From NCBI GenBank assembly GCA_035508275.1, contig DATJNI010000016.1, positions 1 through 64,000 on the forward strand: DNA of 64,000 bases. Direction: 5' to 3'. The stretch is from DATJNI01 sp035508275. GTDB lineage: Bacteria; Patescibacteriota; Saccharimonadia; Saccharimonadales; UBA4665. Under the pieces are notes generated by a model. The model had not been told where the DNA came from and did no database searches. It worked only from the letters and a program-made list of their open reading frames with translations. Shown here one piece after another: positions 35,185-43,747 of this stretch. The position numbers and the translations under genes are program-made. Within the stretch, counting starts at the first letter, position 1; each line of letters begins with the position of its first letter.

Positions 35185-35886
35185 ATGAGACTTACATTTA
35201 GCCATTCTCAGGCTGAAGCGAGCAATATAAAAACATTCTTCTTTGAACCTGAGCAGGAAATAGATTATACCGCCGGCCAATATATTGAGCTAACCATTAA
35301 ACATCCACGACCGGACGAGCGAGGCATAAAGCACTGGTTTACCCTTTCTAGTTCGCCTACTGACGCATTAGTATCAATAACGACAAAGTTCAGTGAACCG
35401 AGCTCAACGTTCAAAAAAGCTCTTGCTAACTTGAGTCGAGGAGACAAAGTAGACTTTAATGGTCCTTTTGGGGATTTTGTCTTGCCAAAGCTTATTCAGA
35501 CGCCATTAGTCTTTGTAGCTGGTGGAATCGGTATTACACCGTTTCATAGCATTCTATCTTGGCTTATAGCTAACCACGAGCAGCGGCCAATTAAACTTAT
35601 CTACGGGGTTAAAAATGAGGACGAGATAATTTTCTTAGATGTTTTTAAGCGGGCAGATCAACCGGTAAGTATAGTGGTCGAGAACCCCTCAGATTCTTGG
35701 GGGGGCGAAATGGGCAAACTAAATGCCGACTTAATTCTTGGTATCGGGCAACCCACTGAAGATAGCCTTGTTTATGTGTCTGGGCCGGAGCCTATGGTTG
35801 AAGCCTTAGAAAAAGAGCTAATTAAAAAAGGCATTAAAAAAAGCCAGCTGGTGCTGGACTTCTTCCCTAACTACACGTCAATTTAG
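35185..35886 (+). CDS. FAD/NAD(P)-binding ferredoxin reductase-like oxidoreductase
   Basis: The 233-residue protein has the ferredoxin-NADP reductase fold. The FAD-binding segment is HWFTLSSSP (variant of RxYS), with GPFGDFVLP, the NAD(P) motif VFVAGGIGITPFHSIL and the C-terminal VSGPEPMVEALEKEL. There is no iron-sulfur domain and the C-terminus ends in DFFPNYTSI, so electrons must pass to a separate partner. It is 24 bp after the GDPD gene, and its last 4 bp overlap trxB convergently. Confidence 0.86.
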   Translation: MRLTFSHSQAEASNIKTFFFEPEQEIDYTAGQYIELTIKHPRPDERGIKHWFTLSSSPTDALVSITTKFSEPSSTFKKALANLSRGDKVDFNGPFGDFVLPKLIQTPLVFVAGGIGITPFHSILSWLIANHEQRPIKLIYGVKNEDEIIFLDVFKRADQPVSIVVENPSDSWGGEMGKLNADLILGIGQPTEDSLVYVSGPEPMVEALEKELIKKGIKKSQLVLDFFPNYTSI

Positions 35887-36830
35887 GCTGGCAGACGGTT
35901 TTCTAGGTATTCTCTGAGCATTAAGGCGGCGGTAGCGCCCTCGCCAGCAGCTGAGGCTATTTGCATGGTGGCACCGCTCCTGACGTCACCGGCAGCAAAG
36001 ACACCCTTAATATTAGTTTGGAGGTTTTTGTCGGTCTTAATTAGGCCCAAAGCATCTACTTCGATACCAGTGCCCTCTAGAAACTGGGTGTTGGGCATGA
36101 GGCCAATAAAAACAAAAACGCCGTCGACAATGAACTCAGTTGGTTTGCCGTCGGTTTTGGCTTTTACTTTAGTAACTACCTTGTTTTCGCCAATTATTTC
36201 ATCTGTTGTTGTACCTAGGTGGATAGTTACCTTGCCACTATCTACGTACTCTTGTAGTTCTTTTTGTAGTACATCAGAAGCTTTGACGCTTGAGCGGACA
36301 AGTAGGTCGATGTGGCTAGCGAAACGAGTTAGAAAGATAGTCTCTTGAACGGCTGAATTGCCACCGCCAATGACGGCTAGCTTCTTGTCTCTATAAAAGG
36401 CGCCGTCACAAGTAGCGCAGTAGTGAACGCCGCGGGCATAATATTCCTGCTCGCCTGGCACACCAACTTTCTTATAATCTGACCCGGTAGCTATAAGGAC
36501 GCTCCTGGCTAGTATGTCACCGCTGGTGGTAATAAGTCTTTTTAGCTTGCCCTCGTCTTTTAGGCTGCTGACTTCTCCAAGCTCAATTACTGCACCGAAG
36601 CGCTCAGCTTGTTTTCTAAGCTCTTCAGAGAGCTTTAGGCCCTCTACGCCCATAGCAAAGCCTGGATAGTTGTCTATTTTGTCGGTAACGGCTGCTAGAC
36701 CACCAACCACACCACGCTCAAATAGCAGCGTGTCAATATCTTCTCTAGTCGTATAAATAGCAGCAGTTAGCCCTGCCGGGCCGGCACCAACTACTACTAC
36801 GTCATGGGGCGAAGGCGTAGCAGGATCCAT
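35883..36830 (-). CDS. trxB: Thioredoxin reductase
   Basis: The 315-residue flavoprotein has the FAD motif VVGAGPAGLTAAIY, the redox pair C138-A-T-C141 in HYCATCDGAF, the NAD(P) motif VIGGGNSAVQE and the C-terminal FAAGDVRSG. It would pass electrons from NAD(P)H to a small redoxin, most likely the one encoded 6 bp upstream. Cotranscription from the NrdR-like promoter at 37.25 kb is expected. Confidence 0.95.
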   Translation of the reverse strand: MDPATPSPHDVVVVGAGPAGLTAAIYTTREDIDTLLFERGVVGGLAAVTDKIDNYPGFAMGVEGLKLSEELRKQAERFGAVIELGEVSSLKDEGKLKRLITTSGDILARSVLIATGSDYKKVGVPGEQEYYARGVHYCATCDGAFYRDKKLAVIGGGNSAVQETIFLTRFASHIDLLVRSSVKASDVLQKELQEYVDSGKVTIHLGTTTDEIIGENKVVTKVKAKTDGKPTEFIVDGVFVFIGLMPNTQFLEGTGIEVDALGLIKTDKNLQTNIKGVFAAGDVRSGATMQIASAAGEGATAALMLREYLENRLPA

Positions 36831-36836
36831 ATTTAG

Positions 36837-37085
36837 TTAGGCGACAGCAGGAGCTAGTCGGGACAAGTTATAGCCAACAATTACTTCTTTAGACTCGTCT
36901 TGCTTGGTAACTACGGTAACTGGTACCGTCATAGAGCCAGATAGCTGAATAGCCTCAGCCTGCCTAGAGGGAAATTCGTCGATGTTAACTTCTTCATAAG
37001 TCATGCCCTTAGCGCCTAGGTACTTTTTGACCATTTGGCAGTAAGCACAGGTGTTAGTAGTAAAGATGGTGATATTTTTGACCAT
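36837..37085 (-). CDS. Glutaredoxin/NrdH-like redoxin
   Basis: The 82-residue thioredoxin-fold protein has C13-A-Y-C16 after ITIFTTNTCAYC, the cis-proline segment TVPVTVV and a C-terminal GYNLSRLAP. Its coupling to trxB and the NrdR-like boxes in front suggest that, like NrdH, it takes electrons from thioredoxin reductase and serves ribonucleotide reductase. The CxxC itself is more glutaredoxin-like than the CMQC of classical NrdH. A strong AAGGGGG Shine-Dalgarno precedes the ATG. Confidence 0.88.
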   Translation of the reverse strand: MVKNITIFTTNTCAYCQMVKKYLGAKGMTYEEVNIDEFPSRQAEAIQLSGSMTVPVTVVTKQDESKEVIVGYNLSRLAPAVA

Positions 37086-37239
37086 AGTTTTGGTCCCCCT
37101 TAGACCTTTTGGCTTTTGTTTCCAAGGACAATGAGATAGGCAGCCGCAGTTACCTTACTGACGGAAGCATTCTTGTCATTTCTTGGAATAAAGCTTTTAG
37201 TTTTTTGTAATACTTTATTCAGATTTATTCTGACGCTAA

Positions 37240-37287
37240 AAATTATATATAGTGTGTAAAACAAAAGCAATACGCTATATATTGTGC
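37240..37287 (-). promoter_or_regulatory. Redoxin-trxB promoter with two NrdR-box-like sites
   Basis: The minus strand has TTGCTT (37270-37265), 17 bp, TATAAT (37247-37242). Two 16-bp AT-rich sites flank and overlap it: 37272-37287 reads ACGCTATATATTGTGC and 37240-37255 reads AAATTATATATAGTGT. Each matches 14 of 16 positions of the NrdR box (ACACWATATATWGTGT). They are 32 bp apart start to start, about three helical turns, as is typical for paired NrdR boxes. Predicted transcription starts near 37235, giving a 150-nt leader with an 8-bp hairpin (GAATAAAG/CTTTATTC). Confidence 0.7.
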
Positions 37288-37309
37288 TTTTTACCCCAAT
37301 TTATTCCAT

Positions 37310-37849
37310 TTAACTACCTATCTTAAGCACAGTAACATCGAAAACTAAATTCGCGTTAGCCGGAATATTGGAACCACTTGGTGGGTTAGCACCGTAAGCC
37401 AGATTAGCTGGAATTAATAGCCGCCTGGTGCCACCGACTTTCATGCCAGGAATACCCTCTTGCCAGCCTTTAATTACCTGATTTAGCGGTAATGTTACAG
37501 GCTGTCCAGTGTCTAGTGAACTTTGAAAGATAGTGCCGGTAGAGGCTACAGCTCCGGTGTACTCAACGGTAACTGTGTCGCCAGCCTTAACGGTTTGTCC
37601 GGTGCCTGGAGTGGTGTCCTCAGCCTCCAGCGTGGGTACCGAGTCGGTTGGAGTGAAGTTAGATAGCTGGGTGCCAGCTAGCTTTTTGGACGAGCTACTG
37701 TTTTGCGAGGAGGAGGTGTTTGAACCGCTGGAAGAACTTTTAGACGACTGGGCATTAGAGACAATGGCGGCAATAGTTAGGGCGCTTGAGGTAATTAAGA
37801 AAAGTATTGCGCCAAAGGCAGCAAAGGTACGTTCACGTTTTCGAGCCAT
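37310..37849 (-). CDS. FKBP-type peptidyl-prolyl isomerase, membrane-anchored
   Basis: The 179-residue protein has an N-terminal membrane segment (about 10-30), a Ser/Asn-rich linker (32-58) and an FKBP domain at about 75-179. The domain shows VKAGDTVTVEYTGAV, FQSSLDTGQPVTLPLNQVIKGW and the GGTRRLLIPANLAYG active-site stretch. It should catalyse proline isomerisation of exported proteins outside the membrane. Confidence 0.92.
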   Translation of the reverse strand: MARKRERTFAAFGAILFLITSSALTIAAIVSNAQSSKSSSSGSNTSSSQNSSSSKKLAGTQLSNFTPTDSVPTLEAEDTTPGTGQTVKAGDTVTVEYTGAVASTGTIFQSSLDTGQPVTLPLNQVIKGWQEGIPGMKVGGTRRLLIPANLAYGANPPSGSNIPANANLVFDVTVLKIGS

Positions 37850-37912
37850 TAATATATTCCTCTAACTCTAATAGTAGTTAAATTATACCAGGGACTTTGG
37901 GTCGCTACTAAA

Positions 37913-38623
37913 TTAACTAAATTGAACTTTTATGGCTGAGGGAGTTAGGTTAGGCGGCGTGACACCGTCAATTGATGGACCTGGAGGCGTAGTTGGGTCT
38001 GAAGCAGGAGGTGTTGGATCACTTGATGGGGGTGAACCTGGGTCAGATGGTGGCGAAACTGGAGGAACAGGATCGCTCGAGGGAGGCATTGGGCTTGGGT
38101 CAGTTGAGGGAGGAACTGGGTCAGTAGGGATTGGAGTTGGATCACTTGATGGCGGTGTACCTGGGTCAGATGGTGGTACGACAGAAGGACCGGGGTCAGT
38201 TGAGGGTGGCATTGGGCTTGGGTCGCTTGAGGGTGGAACGCCACTTGGGTCAGCCGGTGCTGGGTCTTCAAGTGATGAGTTCAATGAGTCAAGTGCTGGG
38301 TCTACCGGTGCGGCAGCAGGTGCTGCAGAGCCGACCTTATTAAAGCCAGTCTGTATGATTGCGCCGGCTATACCGCCTAGGAAAAATAGCAGTACGAAGC
38401 TTACGCCAGTAGAAAATTCGTGGTTTGTGACTTTGTCGACACCAACTGCGTACTTATAGAACCAGTACCACCAGACAATTGGTACGATTAGCAGCCAAGC
38501 AGTCGGGATCTCAGCTCCCAGTTTCTTCATCTCGTTTTTAGTTGATACAAGATAGTAAATGTAATATATCCCTAACGTTATTATGGAGAAAAGCAGCACC
38601 AAAAATGGATTTCTGTTCTTCAT
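37913..38623 (-). CDS. DUF4234 membrane protein with Pro/Ser/Asp repeat tail
   Basis: Residues 1-100 contain three hydrophobic helices in the DUF4234 pattern (PFLVLLFSIITLGIYYIYYL, WLLIVPIVWWYWFYK, FVLLFFLGGIAGAII). The remaining 120 or so residues are low-complexity P/S/D repeats such as PPSSDP and STDPSPMP, which probably form an extended linker or a surface-exposed stalk. The gene ends just after PNLTPSAI. Function unknown. Confidence 0.72.
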   Translation of the reverse strand: MKNRNPFLVLLFSIITLGIYYIYYLVSTKNEMKKLGAEIPTAWLLIVPIVWWYWFYKYAVGVDKVTNHEFSTGVSFVLLFFLGGIAGAIIQTGFNKVGSAAPAAAPVDPALDSLNSSLEDPAPADPSGVPPSSDPSPMPPSTDPGPSVVPPSDPGTPPSSDPTPIPTDPVPPSTDPSPMPPSSDPVPPVSPPSDPGSPPSSDPTPPASDPTTPPGPSIDGVTPPNLTPSAIKVQFS

Positions 38624-38701
38624 GATTCTTTTACCTTCCTTATTTAATTAGTCCTTACCTTGGTTTATATAATAATTGCTTATGTTTGAATATGCAATTT
38701 T

Positions 38702-41218
38702 TTAAACACGCTCCGCTTTTAGATTCTTGGCTACCTCCCCGGCTGCATCCTCAATTAATTTATTGACCTGCTGGTCAGTCAAAGTTCGTTTAAACGAAGT
38801 AACGCTTAGGCGGAAGCTAATATTCTTAGTTTCACTAGAACCTTCTTTTTGAAAGATGGATAGCGGAGTAAGAACAACGGACGTGTCTTTGTCTTTAACT
38901 TTATCCACAGCAGAATTTAGGCTGGAGCGCAACTGGTTGTAGCCCGTATTTGAGTCAACTTTAAGCGTTAGATCCTGATAAACACTTGGGAAGCGGGAGA
39001 TTGGCCGGTACGGTGATCTGCCTATTAGTTTGGATAGAGTTTCGGTAGTTACTTCAAAGCCAGCACAAAAGTCTGGAAGCTTTAGTGAAGCTTTTACTGA
39101 TTCTTTTATTTCACCTAAAGCACCGACTATTTGGCCGTCCTGAGTTAAAACATGGGCAGTGCGCTGCAAGTTAAATGGCGAAAAGACGGCTAGGGCTTCG
39201 TGTTCCTTAGTTGGAGCTTCAAACTTCAGGTCTTGGTTTACTAGGCCACAGAGATACTTTTTTGCTAGGTAGTAGCTAGAGCTAGAATTCTTAGAACGTT
39301 GTTTGGCTATAACAAAGGCTGTTCGTTCGGACTCTTTTGGCAGACCGTCGTCCGTTAAGGAATTAACGGAGTGAACTTTACCTATTTCAAACAAAGCAAA
39401 GTCGCTGAACCCGGCTTTAATATTGGGATGGACCTTTTCTAGTAAGCTAGGTAGCAGACTCAGGCGGTAATACTGCAGATTAGGGCTAAGGGCATTAGCT
39501 AGAGAGAAGGCTTGAGCCGGATCCTGGCCGACACTCTTAAGTAGTCGCTCATGAACAAAGCTGTAAGTTAATACTTCACTAGCTCCGTCTTTAGATAGCT
39601 CACGCCTAATTTGGTCTTTGGCTTCAAGAAGAGCGTTTTTGTCGGCCGGTTTTATGCTTTTAGTAGGCAGGGAGAGAGGTAGTTTGTCGTAGCCGTAGAG
39701 CCGGCCTACCTCCTCAACCACGTCTTCTCTTAGCTCTATGTCAGTTCGCCAAAACGGCGCATGGACGTTTAAAATGTCGCCATTAATCTCAACTTTAAAT
39801 TCAACATTTTCTAGTATCTTTGCTATCTCTTGCGCGCTTAACTTAAGGCCAAGGATTTTATTAATGAACTCTGGGGCAATGTCGATGTTCGGATGGATTG
39901 AGCCACGCTCAAGAGCGTCCTTACCAAGTTTATTAAAGTCGCTTAGTTTTGAGGCTTGACTGCCAGCGGTCAGTGACGTTATTAGCTCCAGTGTCTTTTT
40001 TATTACGGCTGGATTAGTTAGCGGGCTTTGACCTTTAGTGAACCGGGTAACGGCATCGGAGAATAGACCATTAGCCATCGAGGTTCGTCTAATTGAATAC
40101 ATGTCGAAGTTGGCGCATTCAAGGAGTACGTTCTTAGTGCTTGCGTCAACTTCAGTTTCCTGGCCGCCCATTATACCTCCCAAGCCAATAAGCTGCTTGT
40201 CGGTTGCTATCATGATGGCTTCAGGTCTTGGCTGTATTGTTTTGCCGTTTAGAAGGGTCAAGTTTTCGTTTGGTTTAGGGTTTCTAACTATTAGGCCTAC
40301 TGAATTTGAGAGGGCCTTAACTTTGTCGTAGTCGTAAGCGTGAAGTGGCTGGGCGGTAATCAGCATAATGAGGTTGGTGGCGTCGACAATATTGTTTATT
40401 GACCTTAGTCCGGCTTTAGCTAGCTCAATTTGTAGCCAAAGTGGGCTGTCTTTAACACTCACGTCTTTAATAGAAATTAGGCAGAATCTTCTAACTAGTT
40501 CCGGTAGTTCGTTTGTGAAACTAAAGGGCAGGTCTTCACTGGTTTCTTCAAAGCTAGTTTCCAGTGAGTACCAGTCTGGACTCTTAAAAGGTTTTCCTAG
40601 GATACCGGCAACTTCTCTAGCAAGCCCCATGTTTCCAAAACAGTCTGGACGGTGAGTGAACATCTTGTTTTCTAGATCAAGAATAACGTCGTCTTTAAGG
40701 GTAAAGGCTTCAGCTAGATCTTGTCCTGGGTGGTAGTCGCCTTCTACTATGACTATGCCCTCGTGTGAATCGCCAAAGTCCAGTTCCTTTAGTGAAGCTA
40801 GCATGCCGCTGCTTACTACGCCTCTAATTTCTTTGCTCTCTAGTGTTAGTGGTTCTTTGTCGGCAGTTGATGGCACAACCTTTCCGGGCGGTATCCAAAC
40901 CGCCATGATGCCAGCCTTGACATTAGGAGCACCACAAACAACCTCTATTAATCCGTCGCTGTTTCTTTGAATGTTCTTATTAGTCCCTTTGTCGTCAACC
41001 AAGCAAACGGATAGCTTATCGGCGCCTTCATGCTTAGTGCAGGATTTAACTTCTACTATAAAGATGCCAGAGTATTTGTCTGTTAGTTTTACTAAGCTTT
41101 CAATTGCTCCAAGTTTTGAGCCTATCTTCTCAATTAGCTCGTCAGTTGAGACATCACTAATATCTGCACTGTGGTGGACAGCGTTAAAGGCTTTAAGAGA
41201 GTTAAGGCTTAGTTTCAT
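38702..41218 (-). CDS. pheT: Phenylalanyl-tRNA synthetase beta subunit
   Basis: The 838-residue PheT has the family domains in order: N-terminal tRNA-binding OB-like domain with VVCGAPNVKAGI, B3/B4 editing domain (GGIMGGQETEVD), B5 domain, the catalytic-like core and a C-terminal anticodon-binding FDX-ACB domain (SRFPSVYQDLTLKV). It pairs with PheS as an alpha2-beta2 enzyme. It overlaps pheS by 4 bp. Confidence 0.96.
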   Translation of the reverse strand: MKLSLNSLKAFNAVHHSADISDVSTDELIEKIGSKLGAIESLVKLTDKYSGIFIVEVKSCTKHEGADKLSVCLVDDKGTNKNIQRNSDGLIEVVCGAPNVKAGIMAVWIPPGKVVPSTADKEPLTLESKEIRGVVSSGMLASLKELDFGDSHEGIVIVEGDYHPGQDLAEAFTLKDDVILDLENKMFTHRPDCFGNMGLAREVAGILGKPFKSPDWYSLETSFEETSEDLPFSFTNELPELVRRFCLISIKDVSVKDSPLWLQIELAKAGLRSINNIVDATNLIMLITAQPLHAYDYDKVKALSNSVGLIVRNPKPNENLTLLNGKTIQPRPEAIMIATDKQLIGLGGIMGGQETEVDASTKNVLLECANFDMYSIRRTSMANGLFSDAVTRFTKGQSPLTNPAVIKKTLELITSLTAGSQASKLSDFNKLGKDALERGSIHPNIDIAPEFINKILGLKLSAQEIAKILENVEFKVEINGDILNVHAPFWRTDIELREDVVEEVGRLYGYDKLPLSLPTKSIKPADKNALLEAKDQIRRELSKDGASEVLTYSFVHERLLKSVGQDPAQAFSLANALSPNLQYYRLSLLPSLLEKVHPNIKAGFSDFALFEIGKVHSVNSLTDDGLPKESERTAFVIAKQRSKNSSSSYYLAKKYLCGLVNQDLKFEAPTKEHEALAVFSPFNLQRTAHVLTQDGQIVGALGEIKESVKASLKLPDFCAGFEVTTETLSKLIGRSPYRPISRFPSVYQDLTLKVDSNTGYNQLRSSLNSAVDKVKDKDTSVVLTPLSIFQKEGSSETKNISFRLSVTSFKRTLTDQQVNKLIEDAAGEVAKNLKAERV

Positions 41219-42258
41219 TTAAACTGCCTCAAGAATTCTAGACGTCCTGATTCAAAGTAGCGGATATCTTCAATAGAGTATTTCATCATGACCAGACGCT
41301 CAATGCCGCCGCCCCAGGCGAAACCACTGTACTTATCTGTATCTATGCCAGCTTCCCTTAAAACATTAGGGTGAATCATGCCGCAGCCGAGAAGTTCAAT
41401 CCAGCCAGTTTGCGAACAGACGTTGCAGCCTTTTTGGTCACAGAACGGACAACTTAGACTAAATTCAAAAGACGGCTCGGTGAATGGGAAATAGAAAGGC
41501 TGGGTTTGGACTTTTAGTTCCTTGCCGTAGTAGCTTTGTAGAAAGGTTTTTAGGGTGGCTATTAGGTGGCCGGTGTTTACTCCTTCGTCGACGTAGACGC
41601 CTTCCAGCTGATAGAAGGTGTGTTCGTGACGAGGGTCGAGATCTTCATTACGAAAAACACGGCCAGCTATGACACAGGCGATTGGGTCGCCATTCTCTAG
41701 GTTTGGTTTTAGTTCTTTTAGAACTCGGTTCTGCATGGTTGAGGTGTGGGCTGGAGCGATGAAAGGTTGCTTATTGGGATCAACCTGGTTAGTTAGGAAA
41801 GTGTCATAGTCGTCTCTGGCTGGGTGACCTTCTGGGAAGTTGAGACTTGAGAACATGTGATAGTCGTCGTCTATTTCGCGACTCTCATAAGCGTTAAAGC
41901 CCATTCTATAGAAGATATCTAGAACGTTAGATAACTCCTGGTTTAAAGGATGAATTGAGCCAAGTTCCTGTGACAAATATTTTGGCTCTGTGGCATTGAT
42001 GTCAAAGGGGGCGCTTAGATCTATTGGTCCTTTGTCTTTAGCCTCACTTTGGCTGGCTGAAGCTTCGGCTAGTTCTTGCTTTAGGGCATTAAGCTCAGCA
42101 CCAAATTTAGACCTTTCCTCTGGAGGTAATTGTTTAAGACGATCCAGTAGGCTCTTTAGTTCTGGACTTTTTAGGACAGCCGACTTATCCTCCAGTTTAT
42201 TAAGCTGGTCTTTTAGTTTTTTTGATGCGTCGGCTATTTCGGGTATTTGGTAGTCCAT
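41215..42258 (-). CDS. pheS: Phenylalanyl-tRNA synthetase alpha subunit
   Basis: PheS carries the class II catalytic core with motif 2 (VFRNEDLDPRHEHTFYQLEG) and motif 3 (GFAWGGGIERLVMMKY). It also has an N-terminal coiled coil that binds tRNA and a CPFCDQKGCNVC cysteine segment as in many bacterial PheS proteins. The ATG at 42258 is chosen because the upstream in-frame GTG lies inside the likely -10 (TATACT near 42284). Confidence 0.95.
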   Translation of the reverse strand: MDYQIPEIADASKKLKDQLNKLEDKSAVLKSPELKSLLDRLKQLPPEERSKFGAELNALKQELAEASASQSEAKDKGPIDLSAPFDINATEPKYLSQELGSIHPLNQELSNVLDIFYRMGFNAYESREIDDDYHMFSSLNFPEGHPARDDYDTFLTNQVDPNKQPFIAPAHTSTMQNRVLKELKPNLENGDPIACVIAGRVFRNEDLDPRHEHTFYQLEGVYVDEGVNTGHLIATLKTFLQSYYGKELKVQTQPFYFPFTEPSFEFSLSCPFCDQKGCNVCSQTGWIELLGCGMIHPNVLREAGIDTDKYSGFAWGGGIERLVMMKYSIEDIRYFESGRLEFLRQFK

Positions 42259-42389
42259 AAGATGGGATATTGCCTCTAAGTATAACACTAGGTTTATCTG
42301 TTATTCTATAGCCAAGAACTTGGGCTATTTTGTTTAGGCTCAAATTATTTACAGATAGTTTTTGGCTTATCTAGCTTATACTATTTTTG

Positions 42390-43718
42390 ATGGCAAAAGA
42401 CGAAGTAAAATCTATCTTAGACCAAGCGGCTGACGTACTGAAAGCTAACGATTGTGGGCATTATACTCAGCCGGCCGCCCATTTATATCCTCATCAGTGG
42501 CTGTGGGACAGCTGCTTTACTGCCATCGGACTAGCTAATCTAGATATTGAGCGGGCTAAAATGGAAGTTCAGAGCTTGCTTAGGGGACAATGGCATAATG
42601 GCATGTTGCCCTGCATCATATTCCGTGATGAGGCGCAGTATAGGACGGCTAGAAACCAGTGGCGGAGCTGGGTTAGTCCTTATGCCCCAGTTGACTTAAC
42701 AACCAGCGGCATTACTCAGCCGCCAATGCTAGCACAAGCTGTTTATTCAATTGGCGAAAAGCTAGAGCGACCAGAGAGACGTCAATGGTATAGGCTGATG
42801 TACCCTGCGCTAGTTAGTCACCACCAATGGCTTTACCATGACCGTGATCCACACGACGAGGGCTTGGTGCTGCAGATTCATCCATGGGAAACAGGGCTGG
42901 ATAACTCGCCGCCTTGGATGAGTGAACTGCATGACCATTTAATGCCGCTTTGGATTAGGATGGTAGAAAAGCTAAAGCTAGAGAAACTTGTTACTTTAGT
43001 TAGAACCGACACTAAAAGAATCCCAGTTGAGCAAAGATCTTCAGTTGCTGAGTCTCTGGCGCTATTTGATACTCAGCTTCGTTTGCGACGCAAGTCTTAC
43101 GATATTGACCGAATACTAGATCACTCGCTTTTTAGTATTGAAGACTTATCTTTTAACTGCATTCTAGCTAGAGCTAATGCACTCCTAGAAGAGATATCTA
43201 GGGCGATTGATAAGCCGCTGCCGCCTGAGCTTACTAAAAGCATGAAGAAGACTAAAAAGGAACTGGAAGAGCTTTGGGATCCGTTTTCTAATCAGTATTA
43301 CTCAAGAGACTTTGTCACGCATAGACTGCTAAAAACTACTTCAATTGCCACGCTGTTGCCAATCTACGCAGGCATAATATCTAAAGAGAGGGCTGAGAAT
43401 CTAGCTTCACTTTTAGATAACCCCCATTTATATGGCACAGCCTACCCAGTACCAACAGTTGCACCAGAGTCTGTTTGGTTTAATAGACAGAGGTATTGGC
43501 AAGGACCAACCTGGCTTAATATGAACTGGCTAATTATTGATGGACTAAAGCGCTACGGGCTAAAAGAGCAGGCTAAGATGCTGAGAGATAAAACTATTAA
43601 GATGGTGGAGCAAGCTGGTTTTTGGGAGTACTTTGATCCGATTAGCGGCGAAGGATTGGGGGCTGAGAACTTTTCTTGGACAGCTGCCTTGTTTGTAGAT
43701 CTAGTAAAGAGTAAGTGA
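42390..43718 (+). CDS. (alpha/alpha)6-barrel glycosidase, GH63/mannosylglycerate hydrolase-like
   Basis: The product (about 442 residues) shows the GH63-type landmarks LYPHQWLWDSCFTAIGLA near residue 30, HPWETGLDNSPPW near 170, and WFNRQRYWQGPTWLNMNWLI near 370. These belong to the family of trehalase-like, glucosidase and mannosylglycerate hydrolases. No signal peptide, so it is probably cytoplasmic. The sugar is unknown. A TTG one codon before the ATG is an unlikely start. TATACT (42377-42382) ends 7 nt before the ATG, so the mRNA should be leaderless. Confidence 0.82.
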   Translation: MAKDEVKSILDQAADVLKANDCGHYTQPAAHLYPHQWLWDSCFTAIGLANLDIERAKMEVQSLLRGQWHNGMLPCIIFRDEAQYRTARNQWRSWVSPYAPVDLTTSGITQPPMLAQAVYSIGEKLERPERRQWYRLMYPALVSHHQWLYHDRDPHDEGLVLQIHPWETGLDNSPPWMSELHDHLMPLWIRMVEKLKLEKLVTLVRTDTKRIPVEQRSSVAESLALFDTQLRLRRKSYDIDRILDHSLFSIEDLSFNCILARANALLEEISRAIDKPLPPELTKSMKKTKKELEELWDPFSNQYYSRDFVTHRLLKTTSIATLLPIYAGIISKERAENLASLLDNPHLYGTAYPVPTVAPESVWFNRQRYWQGPTWLNMNWLIIDGLKRYGLKEQAKMLRDKTIKMVEQAGFWEYFDPISGEGLGAENFSWTAALFVDLVKSK

Positions 43719-43747
43719 GGACGCTCGCCTGCTACTTTTGTCAAATT

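Noticed and set aside
37932..38459. A long open plus-strand frame rich in Gly and Glu, opposite the DUF4234 gene.
   Set aside because: It is the mirror of the Pro/Ser/Asp repeat tail; the codon repetition leaves several frames open. The minus-strand frame has membrane helices and a family match.
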